A DNA stretch of 64,000 nucleotides, from the NCBI RefSeq assembly GCF_005222695.1, contig NZ_STGG01000064.1, positions 1 through 64,000 of the forward strand, in the 5' to 3' direction. Shown here one piece after another: positions 7,370-17,021 of this stretch. The notes beneath the pieces were generated by a model. The model had not been told where the DNA came from. It saw only the letters and a program-made list of their open reading frames with translations, and searched no databases. The stretch's first letter is position 1, and the number at the start of each line of letters is the position of its first letter. The DNA is from Massilia sp. HP4 (lineage in GTDB: Bacteria; Pseudomonadota; Gammaproteobacteria; Burkholderiales; Burkholderiaceae_D). Both the position numbers and the translations under genes were made by a program.

Positions 7370-7684
7370 ATGCAGTTCAAGGCCACCAGCTTCCAGCAAG
7401 TCCGCGCACCGCTGCTGCGGGTGCTGGCCTGCCTGTGCGCGCTGATCCTGGCCCTGCAGCTCGTGGGCGCCACGTTCCACGACCATGACCTGTCCGAGCA
7501 CCTGCCCGACTGCGTCGGCTGCCAGATAGCGTCCCATTCCAGCGCGGATCTTCCCGCTGTGTCGCCCCAACTGCTGGCGGTCTTCCTCGTCATCGCCTTC
7601 ATCCTCGCGCGCCTGCCGCGCCCCGCGCCGGTCTTCCTGCGCCGCTACCTGATTCCTTCCCGCCAGGCGCCTCCGCGCCACTGA
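7370..7684 (+). CDS. Small membrane protein with a His/Cys-rich loop (DUF2946-like)
   Basis: A 104-residue protein. I start it at ATG 7370, just after the predicted promoter, because the frame upstream does not look like protein. It has a hydrophobic segment (LLRVLACLCALILALQL), then a loop rich in metal-binding residues (FHDHDLSEHLPDCVGC and SHSS), and a second hydrophobic segment near the end. This shape resembles DUF2946-type proteins seen beside metal or TonB-linked genes in Burkholderiales. It precedes the ABC exporter by 154 bp on the same strand. A metal role is inference from residues alone. Confidence 0.55.
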   Translation: MQFKATSFQQVRAPLLRVLACLCALILALQLVGATFHDHDLSEHLPDCVGCQIASHSSADLPAVSPQLLAVFLVIAFILARLPRPAPVFLRRYLIPSRQAPPRH

Positions 7685-7838
7685 TCCGTCCCTGAATTCT
7701 TGCAGGCCGGCCCGCGTCTGCCTGCAAGCGCGCTTGCGCATTCGCGCATGGCGTGCATTTGCGCATGCGCTGCCGTCGGCCGTCCCGGCCCGCGGCCTGG
7801 CCTTGCCCCCTGCTCCAGCATCACCAGAAAGGACCACG

Positions 7839-8585
7839 ATGACCATGAATACCCCTGCCCTGGAAGCGACCGGCGTGACCGTCGCTTACCAGTCACAATC
7901 CACGCCCGTGCTGCGCGAGCTGTCGCTGCGCGTCGCGCGCGGCGAGATCTATGCCCTCCTGGGCGGCAACGGCGCCGGCAAGTCGACCACCATGAACACC
8001 TTCCTCGGCTTCACGGTCCCCCAGGCGGGCAGCGTGCGGGTGTGCGGGATCGACGTCGCGGCCGATCCGCTGGCGGCGCGCGCCCAACTGGCCTATGTGC
8101 CCGAGAACGTCGCGCTGTACGAACACCTCGACGCGCGCGAGAACATCGAATACTTCCTGCGCCTGGCCGGCAGCGCCTGGAACGACGCCGCCATCGACGA
8201 GGCATTGAACGCCGTGCGCCTCGCCCCCGCGGCCTGGACCCGTCGCCTGGGCGGCTATTCGAAAGGCATGCGCCAGAAGGTCGCGATCGCGCTGGCCGTG
8301 GCGCGCCAGGTGCCGGTGCTGCTGCTCGACGAGCCCACCACCGGCCTCGATCCGCAAGCCACCAGCGAATTCAACGCCCTGCTGCAAGACCTGCGCGCGC
8401 GCGGCAGCGCGATCTTCATGGTCACCCACGACCTGCTCGGCGCGGCCGAAGTGGCCGACCGCATCGGCTTTCTGGAGCGCGGCCACATCAGCCACGAAGT
8501 CGCGGCCAGCGGAGAACAACGCTACGACGTGCGCGACCTGTACCGGCGTTATGCGGGAACCGCCCAGGCCAGGGAAGTGGCATGA
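7839..8585 (+). CDS. ABC-2 type exporter, ATP-binding subunit
   Basis: A 248-residue ATPase of the CcmA/NosF type. The start at ATG 7839 has an AGAAAGGA ribosome site; the frame further upstream is not protein-like. It has Walker A GGNGAGKST near residue 43, signature YSKGMRQKVAIALAVARQ, Walker B LLLDEPTTGLD, and the switch histidine in VTHDLLGA. The next gene's ATG overlaps its TGA (ATGA at 8582-8585), so ATPase and permease are translationally coupled. Substrate is unknown. Confidence 0.85.
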   Translation: MTMNTPALEATGVTVAYQSQSTPVLRELSLRVARGEIYALLGGNGAGKSTTMNTFLGFTVPQAGSVRVCGIDVAADPLAARAQLAYVPENVALYEHLDARENIEYFLRLAGSAWNDAAIDEALNAVRLAPAAWTRRLGGYSKGMRQKVAIALAVARQVPVLLLDEPTTGLDPQATSEFNALLQDLRARGSAIFMVTHDLLGAAEVADRIGFLERGHISHEVAASGEQRYDVRDLYRRYAGTAQAREVA

Positions 8586-10018
8586 GCGCCTCCCTGATGC
8601 AAGCCCTGCCCGCCATCGCCCGCAGCGAGTGGCGCGCCATGCTGCGCAACCAGGTCGCGGTGGCCGCCGGCATCCTGATGCTGGCGCTGACCCTGGCCGC
8701 AATCCTGGTCAGCCATGAGCGCATGCAGGCCGTGAACGCCGAGCGCGAGCGGCACCAGGAAACGGCCGACGCGCAGTGGCACAACCAGCCCGACCGTCAC
8801 CCGCACCGCGTGGTCCACTACGGCCACTATGTGTTTCGCCCACTGAGTCCCCTCGCCTTCTTCGACTTCGGCGTCGATCCCTTTACCGGCAACACGCTGT
8901 TCCTCGAAGGCCACCGCCAGAACAGCGCCAACTTCAGCGATGCCGGCCAGTCGTCGGTGCTGCTGCGCTTCGGCCAGTTGACGCCCGCCTTCGTGCTGCA
9001 GGTGCTCACGCCCTTGCTGATCGTGTTCCTGGCCTTTGGCAGCGTGGCGCGCGAACGCGAACGCGGCCAGCTGCGCCTGCAGATCGTGCAGGGCATCCCT
9101 GGTTCGACCCTGTTGCTCGGCAAGCTGGCCGCCCACGCCGGCGTGGCGCTGCTGCTCGGGCTGCCCGCCTTCATCGCCCTGGTGGCGATCGCGGTGCTGC
9201 ATCCGGCCGTGGCGCCGCAGGCGCTGACGATGCTGCTCGGGTATGCGCTCTACTTGCTGCTGTGGGTGGTCGCAGCGGTGCTGGTCTCGTCCAGCCTGCC
9301 GCGTGCGCGCGACGCCTTGCTGGCGCTGGTGGCCGGCTGGATCGTCACCGCGATCCTGCTGCCGCGCGTGATGCCCGACTTCGCCGCCGACGACGTGGGC
9401 CGCCCGAGCCGCATCGAGACCGAGGTCGCCATCCACGAGCGCCTGGCCGCGATCGGCGACAGCCACAATCCCGACGATCCCTATTTCAACGCATTTCGCG
9501 CGCGCACCCTCGAGAAATACGGCGTGCAGCGGGTCGAAGACCTGCCGGTCAACTACGGGGGCCTGTTGATGGCCGAGGGCGAACGCATGACCAGCGAACT
9601 GTTCGACGAATTCATGCGCGCCGACTTCGCGCGCCAGCGCCAGGAAAACGCCATCGTGCACTCGGCCAGCCTGTTGAGCCCCGTGATCGCGCTGCGCCGC
9701 ATGTCGACCGCGCTGGCCGGCACCAACCTGGACAGCCACGCGCAATTCCTGGTCGAGGGCGAAAAATATCGCTATGCCTTCGTGCAGGCACTCAACGGCC
9801 TGCACGCCAACGTCGTCTCGCCCCAGGGCGCCGGCGACGAGCGCATCGACAAGCACCATTGGGACGATACGCCGCGCTTCGGCTATCAACCGACGCCCTA
9901 TGCCGAGGTCGCGGCGCGCCACGCCTGGCCAGCCTTCGCCCTGCTCGGGGGCTGGCTGCTGGCGCTGTTCGGCGCCGGCCGCCTGGTCGCGAAACGCCTT
10001 GAAAGGAATGCCAAATGA
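8582..10018 (+). CDS. ABC-2 type exporter permease with DUF3526-like domain
   Basis: A 478-residue membrane protein. One transmembrane segment near residues 23-45 is followed by a large extracytoplasmic region (about 100 residues with HQETADAQWHNQPDRHPHR), then a block of four or five membrane segments around residues 135-270, a second large soluble region (about 280-440) and a last membrane segment. This layout matches the DUF3526 branch of ABC-2 permeases. It overlaps both the ATPase gene upstream and the second permease downstream by 4 bp, so the three form one tightly coupled unit. Exported substrate is unknown. Confidence 0.8.
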   Translation: MSASLMQALPAIARSEWRAMLRNQVAVAAGILMLALTLAAILVSHERMQAVNAERERHQETADAQWHNQPDRHPHRVVHYGHYVFRPLSPLAFFDFGVDPFTGNTLFLEGHRQNSANFSDAGQSSVLLRFGQLTPAFVLQVLTPLLIVFLAFGSVARERERGQLRLQIVQGIPGSTLLLGKLAAHAGVALLLGLPAFIALVAIAVLHPAVAPQALTMLLGYALYLLLWVVAAVLVSSSLPRARDALLALVAGWIVTAILLPRVMPDFAADDVGRPSRIETEVAIHERLAAIGDSHNPDDPYFNAFRARTLEKYGVQRVEDLPVNYGGLLMAEGERMTSELFDEFMRADFARQRQENAIVHSASLLSPVIALRRMSTALAGTNLDSHAQFLVEGEKYRYAFVQALNGLHANVVSPQGAGDERIDKHHWDDTPRFGYQPTPYAEVAARHAWPAFALLGGWLLALFGAGRLVAKRLERNAK

Positions 10019-11367
10019 AGTCGCTCATATTCGAACTGCGCCAGGTCGTGCACTCCAGGCTGGCGGTCGGCGCCATCGTGCTGCTGGCGCTGCTCTCCGC
10101 GCTCTCGGTCTGGACCGGCCTGCAAGCCGTCAGCCAGCAACGCGCCGCGCTCGAGCGCATCGCCGCCAGTCACGCCCAGGACTACGCCGCCATCGCCGCC
10201 AAGCAGCTCAAGGGCGGCAAGGCCGAAGCCGGCTCGGTCGGCTACTACCTGCCGCACCTGACGGTCAACCCGCCGTCGCCGCTGGCCTTCGTGGCCATCG
10301 GCCAGCGCGACCTGCAGCCGCAAGCGCTGCGCGTGCGCCTGCTCGGCCTGCACGCCCAGCTATACGATTCCGAGGCCATCAACCCGGAACTGGCGATGCC
10401 GGGCCGCTTCGACTTCGCCTTCGTGCTGGTGTTCCTGGCGCCGCTGTTCGTGATCGCGCTGATGCACGACCTGGTCTCGAGCGAACGCGAGGCGGGCCGC
10501 CTGCGGCTGCTGGTATCGCTCCCGGCGCGCGCCGCCGATACCTGGCGCCGGCGGGTCGGCTTGCGCTATGGCCTGGTGTGGCTGGCGGCCCTGTTGCCGG
10601 TGGCCTGCGGCGCGCTGGTGGCCGGCGCCGGCCTGCTGGGGCTGGCGTCGATTGCGCTGGTGGCGACGCTCTACCTGGCGTTCTGGTTCGGCCTGGCAAG
10701 CTGGGTGGCGGCGCGCGCCCGCACCTCGAGCAGCAGCGCGGCGATCCTCCTGGCCTGCCTGGTCGGCCTGACGATGATCCTGCCGACCCTGGCCGACGCC
10801 GCGATCGCGCGCCTGTCGCCGGTCTCCAAGGGGGTCGAACTGGCCCTGGCGCAGCGCCAGGCCGTGCACTCGGGTTGGGACATCCCGAAACCCGAGACCT
10901 TCGCCAAATTCTTCCAGACCCACCCTGAGTGGAAAGACACGGCGCCAGTCGAGGGGCGCTTTCACTGGAAGTGGTATTACGCGATGCACCAGGCGGGCGA
11001 CCAGGCGGTGGCTGAGGATGTGGCGCAGTACCGCGCCAGCATGGCGGCGCGCGAAAGCTGGACCGCGCGTGTCGGCCTGTTGCTGGCCTCGGTGAATGTG
11101 CAGGTGCTGCTGCACCGGCTGGCCGATACCGACCTGGCGGCGCAACTGGCCTATCAGGAGCGGATCGCCGCGTATCACACGCAGCTGCGCAACTTCTTCT
11201 ATCCCTACTTGTTCGACGAACAGCCGTTCACGCAGGCGGATCTGGCGAAGTTGCCGGTGTATGAGGGAGGTGTGTCGGAAGGAACGCTGCCGCTTGGTCA
11301 ACTGCTGGCCCTGGGACTACTGGCCGCAGTGATCATGCTGGTCGGCCTGCGCAAGCTGCGCACGTAG
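10015..11367 (+). CDS. Second ABC-2 type exporter permease, DUF3526-like
   Basis: A 450-residue paralogue of the preceding permease with the same order: N-terminal membrane segment (residues about 14-34), extracytoplasmic region, central membrane block including FAFVLVFLAPLFVIALMHDL and the SSEREAGRLRLL cytoplasmic loop, a second soluble region, and a C-terminal membrane segment. Two different permeases with one ATPase suggest a heterodimeric exporter. Its TAG stop at 11365-11367 is provided by the left end of an intergenic repeat. Confidence 0.8.
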   Translation: MKSLIFELRQVVHSRLAVGAIVLLALLSALSVWTGLQAVSQQRAALERIAASHAQDYAAIAAKQLKGGKAEAGSVGYYLPHLTVNPPSPLAFVAIGQRDLQPQALRVRLLGLHAQLYDSEAINPELAMPGRFDFAFVLVFLAPLFVIALMHDLVSSEREAGRLRLLVSLPARAADTWRRRVGLRYGLVWLAALLPVACGALVAGAGLLGLASIALVATLYLAFWFGLASWVAARARTSSSSAAILLACLVGLTMILPTLADAAIARLSPVSKGVELALAQRQAVHSGWDIPKPETFAKFFQTHPEWKDTAPVEGRFHWKWYYAMHQAGDQAVAEDVAQYRASMAARESWTARVGLLLASVNVQVLLHRLADTDLAAQLAYQERIAAYHTQLRNFFYPYLFDEQPFTQADLAKLPVYEGGVSEGTLPLGQLLALGLLAAVIMLVGLRKLRT

Positions 11368-11487
11368 AGTTGGCCTCGGCGGCCCCGCGGTTCGCCGCCG
11401 ACGCGGTGATGGTTGGCAGCCAGATCATCCGGCGCGAGATCGGAGCTGGTAACGATCGACGCGTCGGCGGCACAGCCGCCAACCTAC
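11364..11487. repeat. Convergent-gene repeat, copy 1 (GTAG...CTAC element)
   Basis: About 124 bp beginning GTAGAGTTGGCCTCGGCGGC and ending GCACAGCCGCCAACCTAC, with an internal GCCGCCGACGCGGTGAT and GATAACGATCGACG-like stretch shared with 28700-28811. The ends are inverted repeats. It fills the whole gap between the convergent exporter permease and the chemoreceptor gene, so it may act as a bidirectional terminator. Confidence 0.75.
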
Positions 11488-11488
11488 C

Positions 11489-13222
11489 TCAGAATTCTTC
11501 CCAGCCGTCGCCCACATCGGCGGTTTCGGCCTTCTTCGGCTTTGCGGCTGGCGCAGCTTCTGCCTTTGGCTTGGCTGCCTTCGCTGCCGGTTTTACCGGT
11601 GCCTTCGGCACCACTGCCGGCAAGGTGCTGGTCACCCGCGGTGCCGCAGCCTTGACGGCAGCGCGGCTGCTGCCCGCATTGACCAGCTTGAACGCGCCCA
11701 CGGTCTGCGCCAGCGCGCTCGCTTCTTCCTGCAGCGACGCCGCCGCCGCCGAGGCTTCTTCCACCAGCGCCGCGTTCTGCGTGGTCACCTGGTCCATCTG
11801 GGCCACGGCGCCGTTGATCTGCTCGATGCCGGCGGTCTGTTCCTGGCTGGCGGCGGTGATCTCGGCCATGATGTCGGTCACGCGGTTCACGCTCTGCACG
11901 ATCTCGGCCATGGTCGAACCGGCGCGGTCGACCAGCTCGGAACCGTGGTGCACCTTGTCGACCGAGTCGTCGATCAGGAGCTTGATTTCCTTGGCCGCCG
12001 CGGCGCTGCGCTGGGCCAGGCTGCGCACCTCGCCCGCCACCACCGCAAAGCCGCGGCCCTGCTCGCCCGCGCGCGCCGCCTCGACGGCTGCGTTCAGCGC
12101 CAGGATATTGGTCTGGAAGGCGATGCCGTCGATGACGGCGATGATGTCCACGATGCGGGTTGCCGAGGCATTGATCGCGCCCATGGTCTGCACCACCTGC
12201 TCGACCACCGCGCCGCCCTTGCCCGCCACTTCCGAGGCCGAGGTTGCCAGGGCATTGGCCTGGCGTGCGTTGTCCGCGTTCTGCTTGACGGTCGAGGTCA
12301 GTTCTTCCATCGACGACGCGGTTTCTTCCAGCGAGCCGGCCTGCTGCTCGGTGCGCGACGACAGGTCGAGGTTGCCGGCCGCGATCTGGCTCGAGGCGGT
12401 GGCGATATTGTCCGTGCCGGTGCGGACCTGGCTCACGATCTTCACCAGCGAATCGTTCATGTCCTTCAACGCCTGCAGCAGGCGGCCGGTTTCGTCGTTC
12501 GAGGTCACTTCGATGTTCTGGGTCAGGTCGCCCTGGGCCACGGCGCCGGCGATCGCCACCGCCTGCTCCAGCGGACGCACGATGGCGCGCACCAGCACCC
12601 AGCCGACGAAGGCGGCCATGACCAGGCCGAACACCAGGCCGGCCAGGCAGACCGCGCGCACCAGCTCGAAGGTCGATTGCGAGGCCTGGTATTCCTTCAG
12701 CGCGGCGTCTTGCTGTTCCTTGATCAGCTTGGCGCCGAGCTCGTTCAGCGGCGCATACAGGCGGGTCATGGGACCGTTCAGCAGCGCGATCGCCTGGACG
12801 TTATCGTTGGCGCGGATCGCCGCTGCCGCCGGTTGCAGGCCCTGCTCCAGGAAAGCCTTGCGCGCCGCCGCGAACTGCTCGATCAGGGCGCGCTCGGCGT
12901 CGTTGTTCACCATCTGCGTGTACTGGCTCCACATCTTGTTGACCGCGGCGATATTGGCGTCGATCGCGCCCAGGGCCGCATTGCGCTGGCCGGCATCCTC
13001 GACGTTGACCGCCTTGGCGATGGCGAGCTGGTTGGCGGTGATCAGCTGGGTGACCTGGCCGACCTGGCTCAGGCCCACCAGGCGGTGGTCGTACATCTGC
13101 TTGAGCTCGGTATTCGCGATGCCGAGGTTATAGATGCCGATGACCGCGCCGGCGATCAGTTCGACCGCCAGGAAGGCGATGACGAAGATGAGGCGCGACT
13201 TGATGCTGAGATGTTTGAACAT
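11489..13222 (-). CDS. Methyl-accepting chemotaxis protein
   Basis: A 577-residue inner-membrane chemoreceptor. It has a first membrane segment (FVIAFLAVELIAGAVIGIY, about 13-31), a periplasmic four-helix-bundle-like sensor region to about 190, a second membrane segment, a HAMP domain (RPLEQAVAIAGAVAQGDL), and the signalling domain with the conserved hairpin tip EAARAGEQGRGFAVVAGEVR. An Ala/Pro/Lys-rich linker leads to the C-terminus GWEEF, an xWxxF pentapeptide of the kind that docks the adaptation enzymes CheR and CheB. No che genes are nearby, so it signals through a distant cluster. The ligand is not evident. Confidence 0.92.
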   Translation of the reverse strand: MFKHLSIKSRLIFVIAFLAVELIAGAVIGIYNLGIANTELKQMYDHRLVGLSQVGQVTQLITANQLAIAKAVNVEDAGQRNAALGAIDANIAAVNKMWSQYTQMVNNDAERALIEQFAAARKAFLEQGLQPAAAAIRANDNVQAIALLNGPMTRLYAPLNELGAKLIKEQQDAALKEYQASQSTFELVRAVCLAGLVFGLVMAAFVGWVLVRAIVRPLEQAVAIAGAVAQGDLTQNIEVTSNDETGRLLQALKDMNDSLVKIVSQVRTGTDNIATASSQIAAGNLDLSSRTEQQAGSLEETASSMEELTSTVKQNADNARQANALATSASEVAGKGGAVVEQVVQTMGAINASATRIVDIIAVIDGIAFQTNILALNAAVEAARAGEQGRGFAVVAGEVRSLAQRSAAAAKEIKLLIDDSVDKVHHGSELVDRAGSTMAEIVQSVNRVTDIMAEITAASQEQTAGIEQINGAVAQMDQVTTQNAALVEEASAAAASLQEEASALAQTVGAFKLVNAGSSRAAVKAAAPRVTSTLPAVVPKAPVKPAAKAAKPKAEAAPAAKPKKAETADVGDGWEEF

Positions 13223-13479
13223 GATTCGCTGGCCTTAAGCCCATGGGTAAGAAATGTGGTATCCATTGAATTATAGAAACATTGTTCCATTTATGGGAAG
13301 CATTGAGTATTTCCTTGTGTTATCGCCAGTCTTCCGTCGCAGTGCAGCAACAGTTGACGAACATCGCGATATCCCCCGGTCAATATGCTTTTGACGTATA
13401 AGCAAATGTGACAAAAGCACTACGGCAAGGCAACTTTGCCGATAGAATGGCGCGATTCCTTGCCCCAACCCCGATCTTC

Positions 13480-14880
13480 ATGACACTTCCCGTCCTCCTC
13501 AACCTGGCCCTCGCCCTGGCCGCCTGCGCACTTCTCTATGGCATGCAGGCCCGGCATGCGTCGTTCACCAAGCGCGTGTTCGCCGGCCTCGGGCTCGGGG
13601 TCGTGCTCGGCGCCGGGTTGCAAGCCGTGTATGGCGCCGGGTCGAGCCAGATCGTGGCCACCAACGCCTGGCTGGACGTGGTCGGCAGCGGCTACGTCAA
13701 GCTGCTGCAGATGATCGTCATCCCGCTGATCATGGTCTCGATCGTGCAGGCCATCCTCAAGCTGCGCGACGCGTCCGCGCTTGGCAAGATCAGCACCCTC
13801 ACCATCGGCATCCTGCTCATCACGACCATCGTTGCCGCCATGATCGGCATTGCCATGGCCAAGCTGTTCGGCCTGTCCGCGGTCGGCCTGACCGCATCGA
13901 GCGCCGAAATCGCGCGCGGCGAATACCTGCAGGGCAATCTCGCGACTGCGCAACAACTTTCGCTGCCGTCGCTGCTGCTGTCCTTCATCCCGACCAACCC
14001 CTTCCTCGACATGACCGGCGCGCGCAAGACCTCGACCATCGCGGTGGTGGTGTTCGCGGTCTTCATCGGCATCTCGGCGGTCGGCGTCGCCGGCAAGAAG
14101 CCGGAAGTGTTCCAGTCGTTCGGCGGCTTCGTCCACGTGGCCCACGTGATCGTGATGCGCATGGTGACGCTGGTGCTGCGCCTGACCCCGTTCGGCGTGT
14201 TCGCCCTGATGGCCAAAATGGTGGCCGGTTCCAGCCTGCAGGACATCCTTGGCCTCCTTAATTTCGTGGTCGCCTCTTACGCGGCGCTGGCGCTGATGTT
14301 CTGCGTGCACCTGGCGATGGTCTCCGGCGCCGGGCTCAATCCGCTGCGCTATGTGAAGAAGATCTTCCCGGTGCTGGTATTCGCCTTTACTTCGCGCACC
14401 AGCGCCGGCTCGATCCCGATGAGCGTCGCGACCCAGACCGCGCGCCTGGGCACGCCGGAAGGGACGGCCAACTTCGCCGCCTCGTTCGGCGCCACCATCG
14501 GCCAGAACGGCTGCGCCGGCATCTATCCGGCGATGCTGGCGGTGATGATCGCGCCGACGGTCGGCATCGATCCGTTCACGGTCGCTTTCCTCCTGCCGCT
14601 GCTGGCGATCGTCGCCTTCGGCTCGATCGGCGTGGCCGGGGTCGGCGGCGGCGCCACCTTCGCGGCCCTGATCGTGCTGTCGGCGATGGACTTGCCGGTG
14701 GCGCTGGCGGGATTGCTGATCTCGGTCGAACCGCTGATCGACATGGGCCGCACGGCGCTGAACGTGAGCGGCTCGATCGCGGCCGGCACCGTCACCAGCC
14801 GGGCGCTCGGCCAGACCGATATGCGGGTGTTCCAGGACGACGCCGACATCAACCTCGACAGCGAGGAACAGGCGGTCTGA
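13480..14880 (+). CDS. tcyP: L-cystine symporter, TcyP/YdjN type
   Basis: A 466-residue dicarboxylate/amino acid:cation symporter (DAACS) family protein. I start at ATG 13480, which gives the usual TcyP length of about 463; the frame continues 24 codons upstream. The sequence SRTSAGSIPMSVATQT followed by NFAASFGATIGQNGCAGIYP matches the substrate-binding loops of YdjN/TcyP more closely than those of DctA or GltP. It has about eight membrane segments and two re-entrant loops by family structure. It stands alone between a divergent chemoreceptor and a phosphatase gene. Cystine specificity is inferred from these loops. Confidence 0.82.
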   Translation: MTLPVLLNLALALAACALLYGMQARHASFTKRVFAGLGLGVVLGAGLQAVYGAGSSQIVATNAWLDVVGSGYVKLLQMIVIPLIMVSIVQAILKLRDASALGKISTLTIGILLITTIVAAMIGIAMAKLFGLSAVGLTASSAEIARGEYLQGNLATAQQLSLPSLLLSFIPTNPFLDMTGARKTSTIAVVVFAVFIGISAVGVAGKKPEVFQSFGGFVHVAHVIVMRMVTLVLRLTPFGVFALMAKMVAGSSLQDILGLLNFVVASYAALALMFCVHLAMVSGAGLNPLRYVKKIFPVLVFAFTSRTSAGSIPMSVATQTARLGTPEGTANFAASFGATIGQNGCAGIYPAMLAVMIAPTVGIDPFTVAFLLPLLAIVAFGSIGVAGVGGGATFAALIVLSAMDLPVALAGLLISVEPLIDMGRTALNVSGSIAAGTVTSRALGQTDMRVFQDDADINLDSEEQAV

Positions 14881-14989
14881 CAGTCGTGCCGCAAGCCGTG
14901 TAAACACCCGCCGCGAGCGCTGCAATCGTGCGCTGACGCCTTGCCGAATCCGTCATGATGACGGCATGTTAACTTTTCGGCGGGCGGCA

Positions 14990-15754
14990 ATGGAACAAAA
15001 ATGGCCACAGGAAATTTGGCTGGTCAGGCATGGACAAAGCGCGGGCAATGTCGCGCGTGACCTTGCAGAAGCCGCCTCCGGGCACCGCATCGACATCGCC
15101 GAACGCGACGTCGACGTTCCGCTGTCCGAGCTGGGCGAGCGCCAGTCCGAAGCCCTCGGCGCCTGGTTCGCCGCCCTGCCGCCGCACGGGCGTCCGAACG
15201 TGGTGCTGCATTCGCCGTATATCCGCGCGGCCGAGACCGCCAACATCCTGATGCAGCGCCTGGACCGCGACGAATTGCTGTGCGTGCTGTCCGACGAACG
15301 GCTGCGCGAGAAGGAATTCGGCGTCCTCGACCGCCTCACCACGCACGGCATCGCCCATCACTTCCCCGACCTGTACGAGCAGCGCCAGCATGTCGGCAAG
15401 TTTTATTTCCGGCCGCCGGGCGGCGAGAGCTGGTGCGACGTGATCCTGCGCCTGCGCAGCGTGATGGACACCCTCGAGCGCGACTTTTGCGGCGAGCGCG
15501 TCTTGATCGTCGCGCACCAGGTCACCGTCAATTGCTTCCGCTACCTGTTCGAGCATCTCGACGAAGCGAAGATCCTGGAATTCGACCGCGCCGGCGACGT
15601 GCCGAACTGCTCGGTCACGTCCTATGAATACGACCCCAATCACGGCAAGCGCGGCGACCTGGCGCTGCGCCTGGTGAACTTCGTGGCGCCGCTCGAAGCC
15701 ACCGGCACGCCGGTCACCGTCGCCAAGGACTTGCCCGCCGCCCCCAAGGCATGA
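14990..15754 (+). CDS. Histidine phosphatase family protein
   Basis: A 254-residue cytoplasmic protein with the phosphatase signature LVRHGQSAGN near its N-terminus and the second catalytic His in LIVAHQVTVNCFRYL. The active-site acid is expected near the LREKEFG stretch. I start at ATG 14990, where similarity to the family begins; an ATG at 14966 would add eight residues. Ten bases separate it from the NAD(P)HX dehydratase gene, suggesting co-transcription. The substrate cannot be told from the sequence; the family includes phosphoglycerate mutases and sugar-phosphate phosphatases. Confidence 0.82.
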   Translation: MEQKWPQEIWLVRHGQSAGNVARDLAEAASGHRIDIAERDVDVPLSELGERQSEALGAWFAALPPHGRPNVVLHSPYIRAAETANILMQRLDRDELLCVLSDERLREKEFGVLDRLTTHGIAHHFPDLYEQRQHVGKFYFRPPGGESWCDVILRLRSVMDTLERDFCGERVLIVAHQVTVNCFRYLFEHLDEAKILEFDRAGDVPNCSVTSYEYDPNHGKRGDLALRLVNFVAPLEATGTPVTVAKDLPAAPKA

Positions 15755-15763
15755 GGCCCCACC

Positions 15764-16765
15764 ATGGAATCGACCACGCAAGCCGCGACCGTGCATGACC
15801 TCGACGCCGCGCATCTGGCGGCCTGGCCGCTGCCCCAGCCCGAGGCCGAGGGCGACAAGGAATTGCGCGGCCACGTATTGGTGCTGGGCGGCTCGCGCGA
15901 GATGCCGGGCGCCATCATCCTGGCCGCCACCGCGGCCCTGCGCGCCGGCGCCGGCAAGCTGACCATCGCGACCGGCGACAGCGTGGCCCAGCTGGTGGCG
16001 CTGGCCATGCCAGAGGCACGCGTGATCGGCCTGCGCGAGAACGACACCGACGGCTTCCACCTCGACGCACTCGAAAGCCTCGATCCGCTGGCCGACAAGG
16101 TCGATGCGGTGCTGGTCGGCCCCGGCATGCGTGACGCGCCGTGCACCGCGCGCCTGGTACATGCGCTGCTGCCGCGCCTGGACGGCGCCGGCGTCGGCCT
16201 GGTGCTGGACGCCTGCGCCATGGACGTCATGCTGCACATGCCGCACGACTGGCCCGACGACAAGCCGATGCGCTTCGCGCGGCCCGTGGTCATGACCCCG
16301 CATTGCGGCGAGATGGCGCACCTGACCGGCCTCGCAAAAGAATGCATCGTCGGCCAGCCCGACACGCCGGCGCTGCAGGCCGCGCGCGACTGGAACGCGG
16401 TGATCGCGCTCAAGGGCGCACGCACGGTGATCGCGGCGCCCGACGGCACGCTGTGGCAGCACGAAGGCGCGGGCAATATTGGCCTGGCCATCTCGGGTTC
16501 GGGCGACGTCCTGGCCGGCATCGTCGTCGGCCTGCTGGCGCGCGGTGCCCCGCCGGAACAAGCCGCTTGCTGGGGCGTGGCCCTGCATGCGCGCGCCGGC
16601 GACCGTCTGGCGCAGCGCATGGGAACACTCGGATATCTGGCGCGAGAAATTTCTATGGAAGTGCCTGCGCTGCTGGAACAACTCGGCCGCAACGACGGCA
16701 GCAAGCACGTGCCTGACGGCACGGGCGCCCGGCATGTGCCGGGCGACGAACAGCTGGGCGGCTGA
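15764..16765 (+). CDS. nnrD: ADP-dependent NAD(P)H-hydrate dehydratase
   Basis: A 333-residue ribokinase-like enzyme that restores NADH and NADPH from their hydrated forms (NADHX/NADPHX) using ADP. It shows GHVLVLGGSREMPGAIILA, ARAGAGKLTIATG-type strands, and the anion-hole sequence ISGSGDVLAGIVVGLLARG. It consists of the dehydratase domain alone; the N-terminal epimerase domain found in E. coli Nnr is absent. The C-terminus has an unusual polar tail after the catalytic domain. It probably shares a transcript with the phosphatase gene upstream. Confidence 0.85.
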   Translation: MESTTQAATVHDLDAAHLAAWPLPQPEAEGDKELRGHVLVLGGSREMPGAIILAATAALRAGAGKLTIATGDSVAQLVALAMPEARVIGLRENDTDGFHLDALESLDPLADKVDAVLVGPGMRDAPCTARLVHALLPRLDGAGVGLVLDACAMDVMLHMPHDWPDDKPMRFARPVVMTPHCGEMAHLTGLAKECIVGQPDTPALQAARDWNAVIALKGARTVIAAPDGTLWQHEGAGNIGLAISGSGDVLAGIVVGLLARGAPPEQAACWGVALHARAGDRLAQRMGTLGYLAREISMEVPALLEQLGRNDGSKHVPDGTGARHVPGDEQLGG

Positions 16766-17021
16766 CGCCCGGCAACTGAAAACTCTGTAAAAAATGTTAC
16801 GGAGTTTCGCAAGAGTGCGGTATCTAACGAACCGGCGGCCGGGCTTCCGGTCTAATGGGCACAGTTGGATTGAAGTACGCACCGGGGCCGCGTATTGCGT
16901 CGGTTCCCTGAGTGTTCCGCTCCTGAATTGCAACTGGGCGGAACTAACTGGCGCCGCAGACCTTCCAGTGCCTCACCTGGAAACTTCGGCACAAAGATAG
17001 ACGTAAACGAGGAGTTTAAAA

